Positions 1 through 8,146 of a DNA stretch of 10,010 nt are shown in pieces. Source of the DNA: Myxococcales bacterium (lineage in GTDB: Bacteria > Myxococcota_A > Polyangia > Fen-1088); assembly GCA_003170035.1 (NCBI GenBank), contig PMZX01000348.1:24471-34480 (forward strand), in the 5' to 3' direction. Positions within the stretch are counted from its first letter, which is position 1, and each line of letters opens with the position of its first letter. The notes beneath the pieces were generated by a model. That model searched no databases. It was given only the letters and a program-made list of their open reading frames with translations, and was not told where the DNA came from. The position numbers and the translations under genes were made by a program.

Positions 1-200
1 TGCGGGATGGCGATGCCATCCCCGATCGCGGTCGAGGCCAACAGCTCGCGCTCCTCGAGCGCACGTCCAAGCGCCACGGCATCGATACCGGACTGCACCT
101 TGGCCAGGTGCTGCGCCATCTCGGTGAGGACTTCGCTCTTGCTGGTCCCCTGCAACGTCGGGATGACGCAGTTCGAGTGAAGAAAATCCACAACCTTCAT
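1..200 (-). CDS. ptsN: EIIA-Ntr (PTS IIA-like nitrogen regulatory protein), partial at its C-terminus
   Basis: Reading the minus strand from an ATG at 200 gives 66 residues that begin MKVVDFLHSNCVIP and end in LLASTAIGDGIAIP followed by a split CA- codon. The 'GxGIAIPH' segment is the family hallmark, and its His is the phosphorylated residue, so the window edge cuts the gene inside the expected active-site codon. EIIA-Ntr is the terminal phosphoacceptor of the PTS-Ntr relay (EI-Ntr, NPr, EIIA-Ntr). It is a cytoplasmic regulator of nitrogen, potassium and stress responses rather than a sugar transporter. Its position 34 bp after hpf and two genes after rpoN matches the conserved rpoN cluster and supports the call. 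A second in-frame ATG at 215 would add five residues. The 200 start is preferred because it places the N-terminus where homologues start and has a GGAA upstream, but this is not certain. Confidence 0.9.
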   Translation of the reverse strand, partial: MKVVDFLHSNCVIPTLQGTSKSEVLTEMAQHLAKVQSGIDAVALGRALEERELLASTAIGDGIAIP

Positions 201-234
201 CGGCGTTCCGGCCATCCGGGGGCTATTTCCGGTC

Positions 235-846
235 CTACGCTCCGGGAGCAGAGGCTCCTGTCTCGATGAGACCGTAGTTGCCATCCTTTCGGCGATATAT
301 GACCGAAATGGTGTTGGTGTCTACATCCGTGAACGCCAGGAATTCCTTTTCCATGAGGTTGAGGTGCATCGCGGCATCCTCGACCGACATGGTTCGCACC
401 TCGAGGGTCCGCTCGCGGACCACGTGCACCTTGCCCGTCGTCCCTCTGCCCTTGGCTTTTTCGGCGTGGCCATCCCCACCCGGCTGGGGCTCGAACTCCT
501 CGGGGGAAATGACCGCTTGACGGATCGAGAAGCTGGGGCCGCCGTGGGGCTTGTGCGTGCGAATCTTCTCCTTCCACTTGCGCACCTGGCGCTCGATGCG
601 CGCAGCCGCCAGGTCCACCGACGAGTACATGTCCTCGGTCGTCTCGCGCGCCTGCAACACGATGCCGTTGGGCAGGGTCAGAGAAAACTCGGCGGTATGG
701 TTGTGGTTCCGTTCCACAGAGAAGGTCGCGTGGGCCGCCAGGAGCTCACGCTGGAAGTACTTGCGAATCTTGTCCAACCGTTCTTCCGCGTACTCTCTCA
801 CCGCCGGGGAAGCCTCCATGTGGCGGAACGTCGTCGAAATCTGCAT
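235..846 (-). CDS. hpf: Ribosome hibernation promoting factor, long form
   Basis: The product has 203 residues. An N-terminal S30AE domain (about residues 1-98, starting MQISTTFRHMEAS, with 'YAEERLDKIRKYF' and 'RKWKEKIR') binds the 30S decoding region. A low-complexity linker (about 99-137) leads to a C-terminal dimerisation domain (about 138-196, with 'RTMSVEDAAMHLNLMEKEF' and 'VIYRRKDGNYGLIE'). This two-domain layout is the long HPF type, which in known systems joins two 70S ribosomes into inactive 100S dimers without a separate RMF. The ATG at 846 is chosen because GGAG lies 9 nt upstream and the residues match family N-termini. In-frame starts at 861 and 888 exist but lack a good Shine-Dalgarno. 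It lies 45 bp after rpoN and 34 bp before ptsN, so it is probably co-transcribed with both. Confidence 0.95.
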   Translation of the reverse strand: MQISTTFRHMEASPAVREYAEERLDKIRKYFQRELLAAHATFSVERNHNHTAEFSLTLPNGIVLQARETTEDMYSSVDLAAARIERQVRKWKEKIRTHKPHGGPSFSIRQAVISPEEFEPQPGGDGHAEKAKGRGTTGKVHVVRERTLEVRTMSVEDAAMHLNLMEKEFLAFTDVDTNTISVIYRRKDGNYGLIETGASAPGA

Positions 847-891
847 GCGGTTTGTCTCCATCCAAGGGGTTGTGGCCGTTTTGTGCAAGCT

Positions 892-2406
892 CTAGAAGAC
901 CTGCCGGCGCTTGCTGCTGGAAAGGATTCTTAACTGCTCTCGGTACTTGGCGACCGTACGGCGTGCGATTTCGATGTTCTGGTTGCCAAGAAGTTCAACG
1001 ATCCGCTGATCCGAATGCGGGTGCTTGACGTCCTCGCTGCCTATGATCTGCTTGATCTTCAGCTTGACCGCCTCGGAAGCCAGGTCATCCCCGTCGCTGC
1101 GGGAGATGCCCGAGTTGAAAAAGTACTTCAGTTCGAAAATGCCTTGCGGGGTGTGGACGTACTTGTTGGTGGTGACCCGGGAAACGGTTGATTCATGCAT
1201 GCCGATCTCTTCGGCCACATCGCGCAAGATAAGCGGCTTCAGGTAGGCTGCCCCCTTCTCGAAGAACTCACGCTGGAAGCGCAAGATGGACTCGGTGACG
1301 CGCACGATGGTGCGCTGGCGCTGCTGGATGGACCGGATCAGCCATTGGGCGCTGCGCAAGCGTTCCTGGATGTACTCGCGCGCCTTGGGGCCCTTGGAAA
1401 GCGCCGTGCGGTAGAAGTCCGAAATCTTGAGCTTGGGAAGGCCGTCGTCGTTTGCCACCACGAAATACTTGTCCCCCACCTTCTGGATGTAGACGTCGGG
1501 CGTGATGTAGGTCGGTTCCTCGTCCGTGTACGCGCTGCCCGGCTTGGGGTCAAGGCCCATCACCACCTTGGCCGCCTCGTAGATCTCGTCGAGCGGCTGG
1601 TCCAGATCCTTGGCGATGGGCGCGTAGTTCTTCTTTTCTAGATTGGCCAGGTGCTTGGTGATGATTCCCACCACCACATCATCGTCGGCGCCGATGTAGC
1701 GGGCCTGGATGAGCAGGCATTCTTGCAGGTTGCGCGCGGCCACGCCCGGGGGATCGAATTCTTGAACCCGCCGCAGGACTTCCTCCGCGTCCTTCAACTC
1801 GACGCCCGCCTCTTCCGCGATCTCATCAAGCGACGCGTCCAGGTATCCGTCCGGCGTCAGGTTCCCGATGATAAGCAGCGCCACCCCTTCCTCTGCCGCA
1901 GAAAAATTGCGCGACAGCTTGAGCTGCCACTCGAGATGGCCGAAGAGCGAGGTGCCCCGGGTAAGCGTGGCCTCCAGGGAGGGAAGATCCTCGGTGTTGG
2001 GTCGGTAGGTGGGCATGGGTGGCGCATTCGACTGGGACTCGAGGTAGGTGTCCCAATCGAAGTCCGCAACCGCTTCCCCGGACCGTGAGTCGGGCTTGAT
2101 CTCGGTGGTGTCGACCCGGTCATCGGAAGCCCTCGCCACCAAAATCTCGGTCTCGCCGACGCGTTCGGCTTCTGCCTCCGACGCCGCGGCTGTGGACGGT
2201 GACTCGCTGGTCGCCGTCGGAGGCTTCTGTTGTTCCGCAGCAATCTCGACCGAGTCCTCCAAGACCGGATTCTCGAGCAGCTCCTCGCGAACCACGTCGA
2301 CCAGTTCGACCCGGGAGAGTTGCAGCAGTTTGATGGCCTGCTGTAGCTGCGGCGTCATCACGAGCTGCTGCGACAGCTTCAGCTGTTGCTTGATCTCCAT
2401 GGACAT
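892..2406 (-). CDS. rpoN: RNA polymerase sigma-54 factor
   Basis: A 504-residue sigma-54. Region I is present at the N-terminus (MSMEIKQQLKLSQQLVMTPQ, then 'LQQAIKLLQLSRVEL'), the Gln/Leu-rich segment that contacts activators and blocks open-complex formation. It is followed by an Ala/Glu/Ser-rich acidic region II (about residues 52-115), the core-binding domain, a helix-turn-helix (about 395-417, 'RDVAEEIGMHESTVSRVTTN') and the RpoN box ARRTVAKYRE at 481-490 that reads the -24 element. All key parts are intact and the length is normal. The start at 2406 is chosen over more upstream in-frame codons because AGGGGA lies 8 nt before it and region I begins straight after. It leads the rpoN-hpf-ptsN cluster. 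In many proteobacteria lptB precedes rpoN; here the upstream neighbour is a divergent ogt. Confidence 0.98.
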   Translation of the reverse strand: MSMEIKQQLKLSQQLVMTPQLQQAIKLLQLSRVELVDVVREELLENPVLEDSVEIAAEQQKPPTATSESPSTAAASEAEAERVGETEILVARASDDRVDTTEIKPDSRSGEAVADFDWDTYLESQSNAPPMPTYRPNTEDLPSLEATLTRGTSLFGHLEWQLKLSRNFSAAEEGVALLIIGNLTPDGYLDASLDEIAEEAGVELKDAEEVLRRVQEFDPPGVAARNLQECLLIQARYIGADDDVVVGIITKHLANLEKKNYAPIAKDLDQPLDEIYEAAKVVMGLDPKPGSAYTDEEPTYITPDVYIQKVGDKYFVVANDDGLPKLKISDFYRTALSKGPKAREYIQERLRSAQWLIRSIQQRQRTIVRVTESILRFQREFFEKGAAYLKPLILRDVAEEIGMHESTVSRVTTNKYVHTPQGIFELKYFFNSGISRSDGDDLASEAVKLKIKQIIGSEDVKHPHSDQRIVELLGNQNIEIARRTVAKYREQLRILSSSKRRQVF

Positions 2407-2534
2407 CGCGTCATTCCCCTGCTGTCTGGTCGCGTGCTCTTTGGCGCAAGGATCGTCGCCTAGGCTTTTCCTTGATAGCATTGAGCAATGCGCCAAGGAA
2501 GGTAAAAGCCTCATATGGTACATCTATTGCTTGC
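2407..2534. promoter_or_regulatory. Divergent rpoN / ogt intergenic region
   Basis: These 128 bp separate the start codons of rpoN (minus) and ogt (plus), so promoters for both should lie here or just inside ogt. The part from about 2495 to 2535 is clearly richer in A and T than its surroundings. I could not find a convincing -35/-10 pair or a -24/-12 element for either gene. The minus strand has a TTGTCA, but nothing -10-like at a suitable distance. The main visible structure is the dyad listed separately at 2462-2511. Confidence 0.5.
2462..2511. promoter_or_regulatory. 50-bp bulged dyad with nested hairpin between rpoN and ogt
   Basis: Outer arms AGGCTTTT (2462-2469) and AAAAGCCT (2504-2511) are perfect inverse complements. 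They continue inward as CCTTG (2470-2474) against CAAGG (2494-2498), giving 13 pairs interrupted only by a 5-nt bulge (2499-2503). A second hairpin, GCATT-GAGC-AATGC (2478-2491), is nested in the loop. In an rpoN transcript starting upstream of 2511 this would fold about 55 nt before the start codon. As DNA it could serve as an operator for one or both genes. No U-run follows on either strand, so it does not look like a terminator. The base pairing is seen directly; any regulatory role is inferred. Confidence 0.55.
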
Positions 2535-3062
2535 ATGCCCTTGACAAGTTCCCTCCCCGATGTTCCAAGTCGTCTCGTCGTTGAGTCGCCAGTCGGCCCG
2601 CTGCGCATCGAGGCTTCCGCCGATGGACTGGTGGCTCTGAGCTGGACGCGGCCGCTTGCAAATACCTTGCCGGTCCGTGGCGCGTCGCCGGAGATCGATC
2701 GGGCCTATCGGCATCTGCGCCAGGGCGCTGCTTGGCTGCGCGCCTATTTCTCCAGCCACTCCTTTCCACCGCCCCTGCCGCCGCTCATGCCCGCCGGGAC
2801 CGCGTTCCAGAAAGCGGTATGGCGCCAGCTCCTCACCATCCCGCCGGGCGCGACGACCACCTACGGCGAGATCGCGCGCCGGCTAGGCATGCCAGGGGCC
2901 AGCCGGGCAGTCGGTCAGGCTGTCGGCGCCAATCCGCTTCCCATCCTGATTCCGTGCCATCGCGTGCTCGCAGCAGGCGGCAAGCTCGGCGGCTACTCTT
3001 CGGGCCTACGCCGCAAGCGCTGGCTTCTCGCTCACGAGGGGCTAGCGGCGCCAGAACGTTGA
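2535..3062 (+). CDS. ogt: Methylated-DNA--[protein]-cysteine S-methyltransferase
   Basis: The 175-residue product is an O6-alkylguanine-DNA alkyltransferase of the Ogt/AGT family. It removes methyl groups from O6-methylguanine by transferring them irreversibly to its own cysteine. An N-terminal domain ('SPVGPLRIEASADGLVALSW', residues 18-37) precedes the C-terminal catalytic domain from about residue 88. That domain carries 'FQKAVWRQLLTIPPGATTTY', the 'SRAVGQAVGANP' segment (123-134) with the Arg that helps flip the base, and PCHRV (140-144) with acceptor Cys141, then 'GKLGGYSSGL'. Length is typical. The ATG at 2535 is preferred. A TTG-initiated extension to 2472 would run through the intergenic dyad and adds nothing family-like, although no strong Shine-Dalgarno precedes 2535. 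It is divergent from rpoN and convergent with pyrG, whose stop codon begins at the very next base. Confidence 0.95.
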   Translation: MPLTSSLPDVPSRLVVESPVGPLRIEASADGLVALSWTRPLANTLPVRGASPEIDRAYRHLRQGAAWLRAYFSSHSFPPPLPPLMPAGTAFQKAVWRQLLTIPPGATTTYGEIARRLGMPGASRAVGQAVGANPLPILIPCHRVLAAGGKLGGYSSGLRRKRWLLAHEGLAAPER

Positions 3063-5073
<2,011 letters not shown>

Positions 5074-6213
5074 CTAGCGCTCCTCGAAGACGGCGAGGTA
5101 CAGAAGGGCAGTCTGCCGCCGGTAGTCGACCGAACCCCTGCTCGGGAAGCTGGAGTAGATCACGTAGCGCGCTCCGATCTCGAAGCCTTGCGCGAGAGGG
5201 CGCGCCAACTCGATGCGCAGGGTACTTCGGTTTTCGTCTTCGATGCTGACCAGAGGCGCGCCGGCGTTCGGGTCCTGCGCCACCTGCGCCAGAGGCAAGG
5301 AAGTCCAGTAGTGGGTCGCTGCCAGATCAGCGCGTGAGGACAGCGACAGCGCCCACGGCAAGGGCACCACCGCGCGCAGGTGAAACACGCCTCGCAACAG
5401 GCCTTCGCCGCGGCTGTTCGACTGGTTGATGTGAAGCGCAGCCCCGGCCCCCAGCAGGAACGTCGTCGTGCGCGCCAGTTCGACGTGACTCACCCAAAAT
5501 CGGTCCAGCCGACGCGGCGGAGCCGAAGTCTCAGCCGTGCAGGTTTCATTGATGCATGCCAGCCCCTCGAAGCCACGCCATTCCAAGCTGGCGCCTGCGG
5601 TCCATTCCCAGTCCGCACCGCCTCGCTCAAGGTTGCCGGGAAACATCTGACGTGCGGTCACGAAAGCCGTGGGTCCGGCAAAGCTGAAGTTGTCGTCGGA
5701 CTTGAAGGTGAACCAGCGATAGCCTCCGCCCAGCGTGAACTGTGCGGCCTGGGCGAATCCCTGCTCGATGCGCAGAGCCGGCGTGAGAGAACGAAAATCA
5801 CGCGGGTCAACCGGCCCGCGTTGAAAGGCATCGTAGTAACTGCCCGCCAGGCCGAGAGTCGTCCTGCGTGCGACGCGGAGGGTGCCGTTGGCGCCCGCCT
5901 GGGCGATCAAGACATCGTCACCGCGCGCGGTTTGGTCGAAGAAACGCTTGCCCGCCACAGCCCCTGACAGAGAGAGGCCACCACTCTGTCCCAGCGCCGA
6001 GGCCCAGTTCCCCGCGGCCACCAGGCGCGCCAGGGGGGAGGGACCGGTCTGCGGTATAGGTGGCGCGTAGTTCGCGATCTGCTCGCTCCGGTCAGGATTG
6101 CTGTCGTATTCGGTGCCCAGTTCCACCCGAAGATCGTAGCGAGCCGGGTCAGCGTGTACCCAGAAGTGTGGGCAGAGCAAGGTCAGCGCAACCAGACTGA
6201 AGGTCAGCCGCAT
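5074..6213 (-). CDS. Predicted outer-membrane beta-barrel protein, function unknown
   Basis: The 379-residue product starts with a Sec signal peptide (MRLTFSLVALTLLCPHFWVHA, cleavage likely after Ala21 at V-H-A). The mature part opens with 'YDLRVELGTEYDSNPDRSE', a pattern common at the start of outer-membrane barrels. The rest is a series of short amphipathic stretches rich in alternating aromatic, Gly and charged residues ('LGGGYRWFTF', 'ADWEWTAGASLEWRGFEG', 'IELARPLAQGFEIGARYVIY'), as expected of transmembrane beta strands. It ends with 'QTALLYLAVFEER', without the usual terminal Phe. A likely external loop holds Cys220 and Cys225, which could form a disulfide. No enzymatic motif is seen and I do not recognise the family by name. 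It is probably the second gene of an operon, 68 bp after the coiled-coil gene. No normal Shine-Dalgarno precedes the ATG, which is instead touched by a stable hairpin (6213-6234). The TAG stop merges with the long inverted repeat downstream. Confidence 0.8.
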   Translation of the reverse strand: MRLTFSLVALTLLCPHFWVHADPARYDLRVELGTEYDSNPDRSEQIANYAPPIPQTGPSPLARLVAAGNWASALGQSGGLSLSGAVAGKRFFDQTARGDDVLIAQAGANGTLRVARRTTLGLAGSYYDAFQRGPVDPRDFRSLTPALRIEQGFAQAAQFTLGGGYRWFTFKSDDNFSFAGPTAFVTARQMFPGNLERGGADWEWTAGASLEWRGFEGLACINETCTAETSAPPRRLDRFWVSHVELARTTTFLLGAGAALHINQSNSRGEGLLRGVFHLRAVVPLPWALSLSSRADLAATHYWTSLPLAQVAQDPNAGAPLVSIEDENRSTLRIELARPLAQGFEIGARYVIYSSFPSRGSVDYRRQTALLYLAVFEER

Positions 6214-6234
6214 TCGGGCTCATAGTAGCCCGAA
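6213..6234 (-). promoter_or_regulatory. Hairpin reaching into the start codon of the beta-barrel gene
   Basis: TTCGGGCT (6213-6220) and AGCCCGAA (6227-6234) form a perfect 8-bp stem around a 6-nt loop. In the minus-strand mRNA the last paired base is the A of the ATG, so the stem fills exactly the place where a ribosome-binding site should be, and no AGGA-like sequence is visible. This could hold translation of the barrel gene down, or make it depend on ribosomes arriving from the upstream gene. It could also act as a weak intercistronic stop for transcription, though no U-run follows. Confidence 0.5.
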
Positions 6235-6245
6235 CTCGCGCCAGG

Positions 6246-6257
6246 TGAAGCGCTTCA
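6246..6257. promoter_or_regulatory. 12-bp perfect palindrome TGAAGCGCTTCA
   Basis: A perfect 12-bp palindrome lies in the 68-bp gap between the coiled-coil gene and the beta-barrel gene, 33 bp before the barrel start codon. It could bind a dimeric regulator if the barrel gene has its own promoter, or be a small mRNA stem. No matching second copy was noticed in the window. Confidence 0.3.
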
Positions 6258-6268
6258 ATGAAGAGCGT

Positions 6269-6282
6269 GCGATCTCGATCGC
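6269..6282. repeat. Inverted repeat GCGATC-TC-GATCGC overlapping a stop codon
   Basis: Six-base arms (6269-6274 and 6277-6282) flank a 2-nt centre, with the outer base shared with the TAG stop of the coiled-coil gene. The loop is too short for a good RNA hairpin, so if it is meaningful it is more likely a DNA-level site. It is the third palindrome packed into the same 68-bp gap. Confidence 0.25.
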
Positions 6283-7313
6283 TACTGGCCCGCCCGGGCA
6301 CGCAGCCGGCGCGCCTGCTCGTCCAGGGCCTGGGCGTGTTTGCGAAGCGCCGTGGCCGCGGCCTCCACCGCGTCGGGGTCTGAGAGGGATCCTGCCTGGC
6401 CGAGGCTGCTGCGAATGCCCGCGAGGGTGGCGGGATCGAGCAGCGTCCGCTGCTGCCCAGCCAGCTTGGACGCCGAATCGGTCGAGAGCGGCGCCGGTGC
6501 GGTCAGCGGATGGCTCGCCAAGGGCGCAGCCGCGGAGGTCGGCGGCGCAAGGGACGATGGCGGGTTGGGTACGGGCGCGAGAGGCGCCGCGGTCGGGACC
6601 GCGACCGTTGCGACCGGCCCGCCAAGGTCCAGGGTGCCCGACGGCGCCGCGGCGGCCCCAACGCCGGGCGACTTCGATGCCGAGTCAGTGCCCTGGGTTG
6701 GAGATCCGCGAGATGCTGTGGCCCCGTTGGCCTCGCCGCTGCCCCCAAGGGTCGTGCGGGAACTCTGGGCCGGAATGACTGCGATGCGCTTGGATGCCTC
6801 GAACCCGGCGAGCGGGTCGCGGTCCCACGCACCGGCCCGTCGGCGCAAGGCCTGGCGGGCTCGGATCTGTTCCGCCGTACGCGCCAGGGTGTCGGCTTCG
6901 ACGCGAAAACGGCGCGCCTGATCAGACAGGAGGTCAGCCTTGGCCTCCAATTCGACCGCGCCATCCTGGGGCGTGGCCGCCGGCGTCTGGAGCGTGCCAG
7001 CCGGAGTCTCGGCCGGCAAGCGCCCACGAACGTCGCGCAGGCGAGCTTCCGCAGCAGTCACCTTGCGCGCGAGAGACTCGGCCTCTGCCATCTTGTCACG
7101 CAACAGGTAGTCAGTGCGCACGCTGCGCCCACCACGCTTGAGCGCCGCGACCTCGGCGTTGAGTCGATCCAGATCGGCACGCAGGCGCTGGTATTCGGCC
7201 GCGAGACGCTGGGTTGACCCTGGCTCGGACCCCTGCGCAAGGACAGACGACGGCGCCAGCAGGAGAATCCCGCTGAAGAACAAGACACCGAGCGTCGTAC
7301 CGAGCCTACGCAT
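6282..7313 (-). CDS. Secreted coiled-coil protein with Ala/Pro-rich linker, function unknown
   Basis: The 343-residue product has a Sec signal peptide (residues 1-26, 'LLLAPSSVLA' then Q27), so it acts in the periplasm or at the outer membrane. Residues 34-98 form a predicted coiled coil ('LAAEYQRLRADLDRLNAEVA'). A second helix follows (118-160, 'DLLSDQARRFRVEADTLAR'), then a distinctive 'AGAWDRDPLAGFEASKR' (160-176). A low-complexity linker rich in Ala, Pro, Ser and Gly (about 187-280) contains TDSASK twice (209-214, 278-283). A C-terminal helix ends 'ALDEQARRLRARAGQ', resembling the earlier DQARRFRVEA helix, as if an old internal duplication. I do not recognise the family. The ATG at 7313 has AGGGA 7 nt upstream. 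With the barrel gene 68 bp downstream it probably forms an operon, and the product may be a periplasmic partner of that barrel; this is inference. Confidence 0.8.
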   Translation of the reverse strand: MRRLGTTLGVLFFSGILLLAPSSVLAQGSEPGSTQRLAAEYQRLRADLDRLNAEVAALKRGGRSVRTDYLLRDKMAEAESLARKVTAAEARLRDVRGRLPAETPAGTLQTPAATPQDGAVELEAKADLLSDQARRFRVEADTLARTAEQIRARQALRRRAGAWDRDPLAGFEASKRIAVIPAQSSRTTLGGSGEANGATASRGSPTQGTDSASKSPGVGAAAAPSGTLDLGGPVATVAVPTAAPLAPVPNPPSSLAPPTSAAAPLASHPLTAPAPLSTDSASKLAGQQRTLLDPATLAGIRSSLGQAGSLSDPDAVEAAATALRKHAQALDEQARRLRARAGQ

Positions 7314-7327
7314 CTACACATCCCTGG

Positions 7328-7345
7328 TAGCAATCTACGCGCCAG
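7328..7345 (-). promoter_or_regulatory. Sigma-54 (-24/-12) promoter match upstream of the coiled-coil gene
   Basis: The minus strand reads CTGGCGCGTAGATTGCTA. Against the family consensus YTGGCACGRNNNTTGCW it keeps the -24 GG (7343-7342) and -12 GC (7331-7330) with exactly 10 bp between them, plus TTGCT, with two differences (A to G and R to T). The expected start, about 12 nt after the -12 C, is near 7318. That leaves only about 5 nt before the ATG at 7313 and would exclude the AGGGA at 7325-7321. Either translation is nearly leaderless, or this is a chance match or a site with another role. Confidence 0.4.
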
Positions 7346-7382
7346 CGCCTCACACCACAAAAACAGTGATTTTCCGCAGAGG

Positions 7383-7409
7383 CCCCTCAGTTTTCTGAGA
7401 CTGACGGGG
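7383..7409. promoter_or_regulatory. Hairpin in the divergent region between coiled-coil and lipoprotein-like genes
   Basis: CCCCTCAGT (7383-7391) pairs with ACTGA-C-GGGG (7400-7409), making 9 pairs with one bulged C and an 8-nt loop. An alternative CTCAG-TTTT-CTGAG (7387-7398 area) fold competes with it. It sits near the middle of the 185-bp divergent region (7314-7498), about 70 bp from the ATG at 7313 and 90 bp from the ATG at 7499. There it could be an operator or leader structure for either gene. No U-run follows. The rest of the 185 bp shows no convincing sigma-70 promoter. Confidence 0.35.
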
Positions 7410-7498
7410 GCAAGTCAAACCAAGGCCAAGGATTGTTAGATGCGAAAGGTCACACCTCGTGGCTACCCAAGACCTCGACTCTGGCGTGTACTAGAGAA

Positions 7499-8140
7499 AT
7501 GCCAAAGCCCTTCCTGAACCTCCGGCTCGCGTTTCTTCTGGCCGGCGGCCTGTCGGGCCTCGCCTGCGCGGCCACGCAGAAGGCACCCACGCGCACCCCA
7601 CCACCCGAGCAAGCCGCGGCCTACTTCCCGCTGGCGCCCGGATGGAAGTGGGCCTACGAGATCGAGAAAGGCGGCGAGAAGATCCTGGCCACCTATGCGG
7701 TTCTCCAGCAGATCGGCGACACCGCGATCATCCAGGCCGGCGAAGAGCGCAACGGCTACACAATCATGCCTGAGGGAATCGCTCGGCGAGAGAGTCTGAA
7801 TCCAGGCGATTTCATTCTCAAGACGCCGATCCGCGCGGGTGCAACCTGGCCGCTGGCTGGGGGCAGGGCCGCGGTGGTTTCAGTGGGCCAAGATGTGACC
7901 GTCCCGGCAGGGACCTACGCCGACTGCGCAGTCGTCGAGGAAGTTCGCACGAATCCCGATCGTGTCCTGCGAACCACCTATGCCGCGGGCGTCGGACCGA
8001 TCGCGCTCGAGTATCAGGTGAGCAATCCCGAGACGCGGAAATTCGACGTGGTCCTACGCGCCCGCTTGCTGGGCTTGACCCGTCCGGGTGAAGACCCGCT
8101 GGGGAACGAGGCAGCGGGATCCCTGCCGGGCAAGCCCTGA
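7499..8140 (+). CDS. Exported, possibly lipid-anchored protein of unknown function
   Basis: The 213-residue product starts MPKPFLNLRLAFLLAGGLSG with a clear signal peptide. Cys23 in 'LSGLACAA' could be a lipidation site, but the residue at -3 is Gly rather than the usual Leu, Val or Ile. Cleavage by signal peptidase I after ACA is therefore also possible. A Thr/Pro-rich spacer (30-37) is followed by one compact domain. It begins 'YFPLAPGWKWAYE' (42-54), has 'FILKTPIRAGATWPL', then 'VPAGTYADCAVVEEV' (135-149) and 'YAAGVGPIALEYQ' (161-173). This pattern is common in small beta-rich envelope proteins of delta-proteobacterial type, but I cannot name a function. The ATG at 7499 is favoured over a TTG start at 7433 because it places the signal peptide at the N-terminus. 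Only a weak AGAGA precedes it. It is divergent from the coiled-coil/barrel operon. Confidence 0.8.
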   Translation: MPKPFLNLRLAFLLAGGLSGLACAATQKAPTRTPPPEQAAAYFPLAPGWKWAYEIEKGGEKILATYAVLQQIGDTAIIQAGEERNGYTIMPEGIARRESLNPGDFILKTPIRAGATWPLAGGRAAVVSVGQDVTVPAGTYADCAVVEEVRTNPDRVLRTTYAAGVGPIALEYQVSNPETRKFDVVLRARLLGLTRPGEDPLGNEAAGSLPGKP

Positions 8141-8146
8141 TAGGAT

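Noticed and set aside
364..933. 189-codon open frame on the plus strand opposite hpf
   Set aside because: It lies antisense to a clearly recognised hpf, is rich in Arg/His/Leu as expected of a GC-rich shadow frame, and has no family-like segment.
2472..2534. N-terminal extension of ogt from TTG at 2472
   Set aside because: It would translate through the intergenic dyad and adds 21 residues with no resemblance to the family. ATG at 2535 fits family length.
2541..2546. Perfect TTGACA as a -35 box on the plus strand
   Set aside because: It lies inside the start of ogt, and no -10-like sequence appears 16-18 bp downstream.
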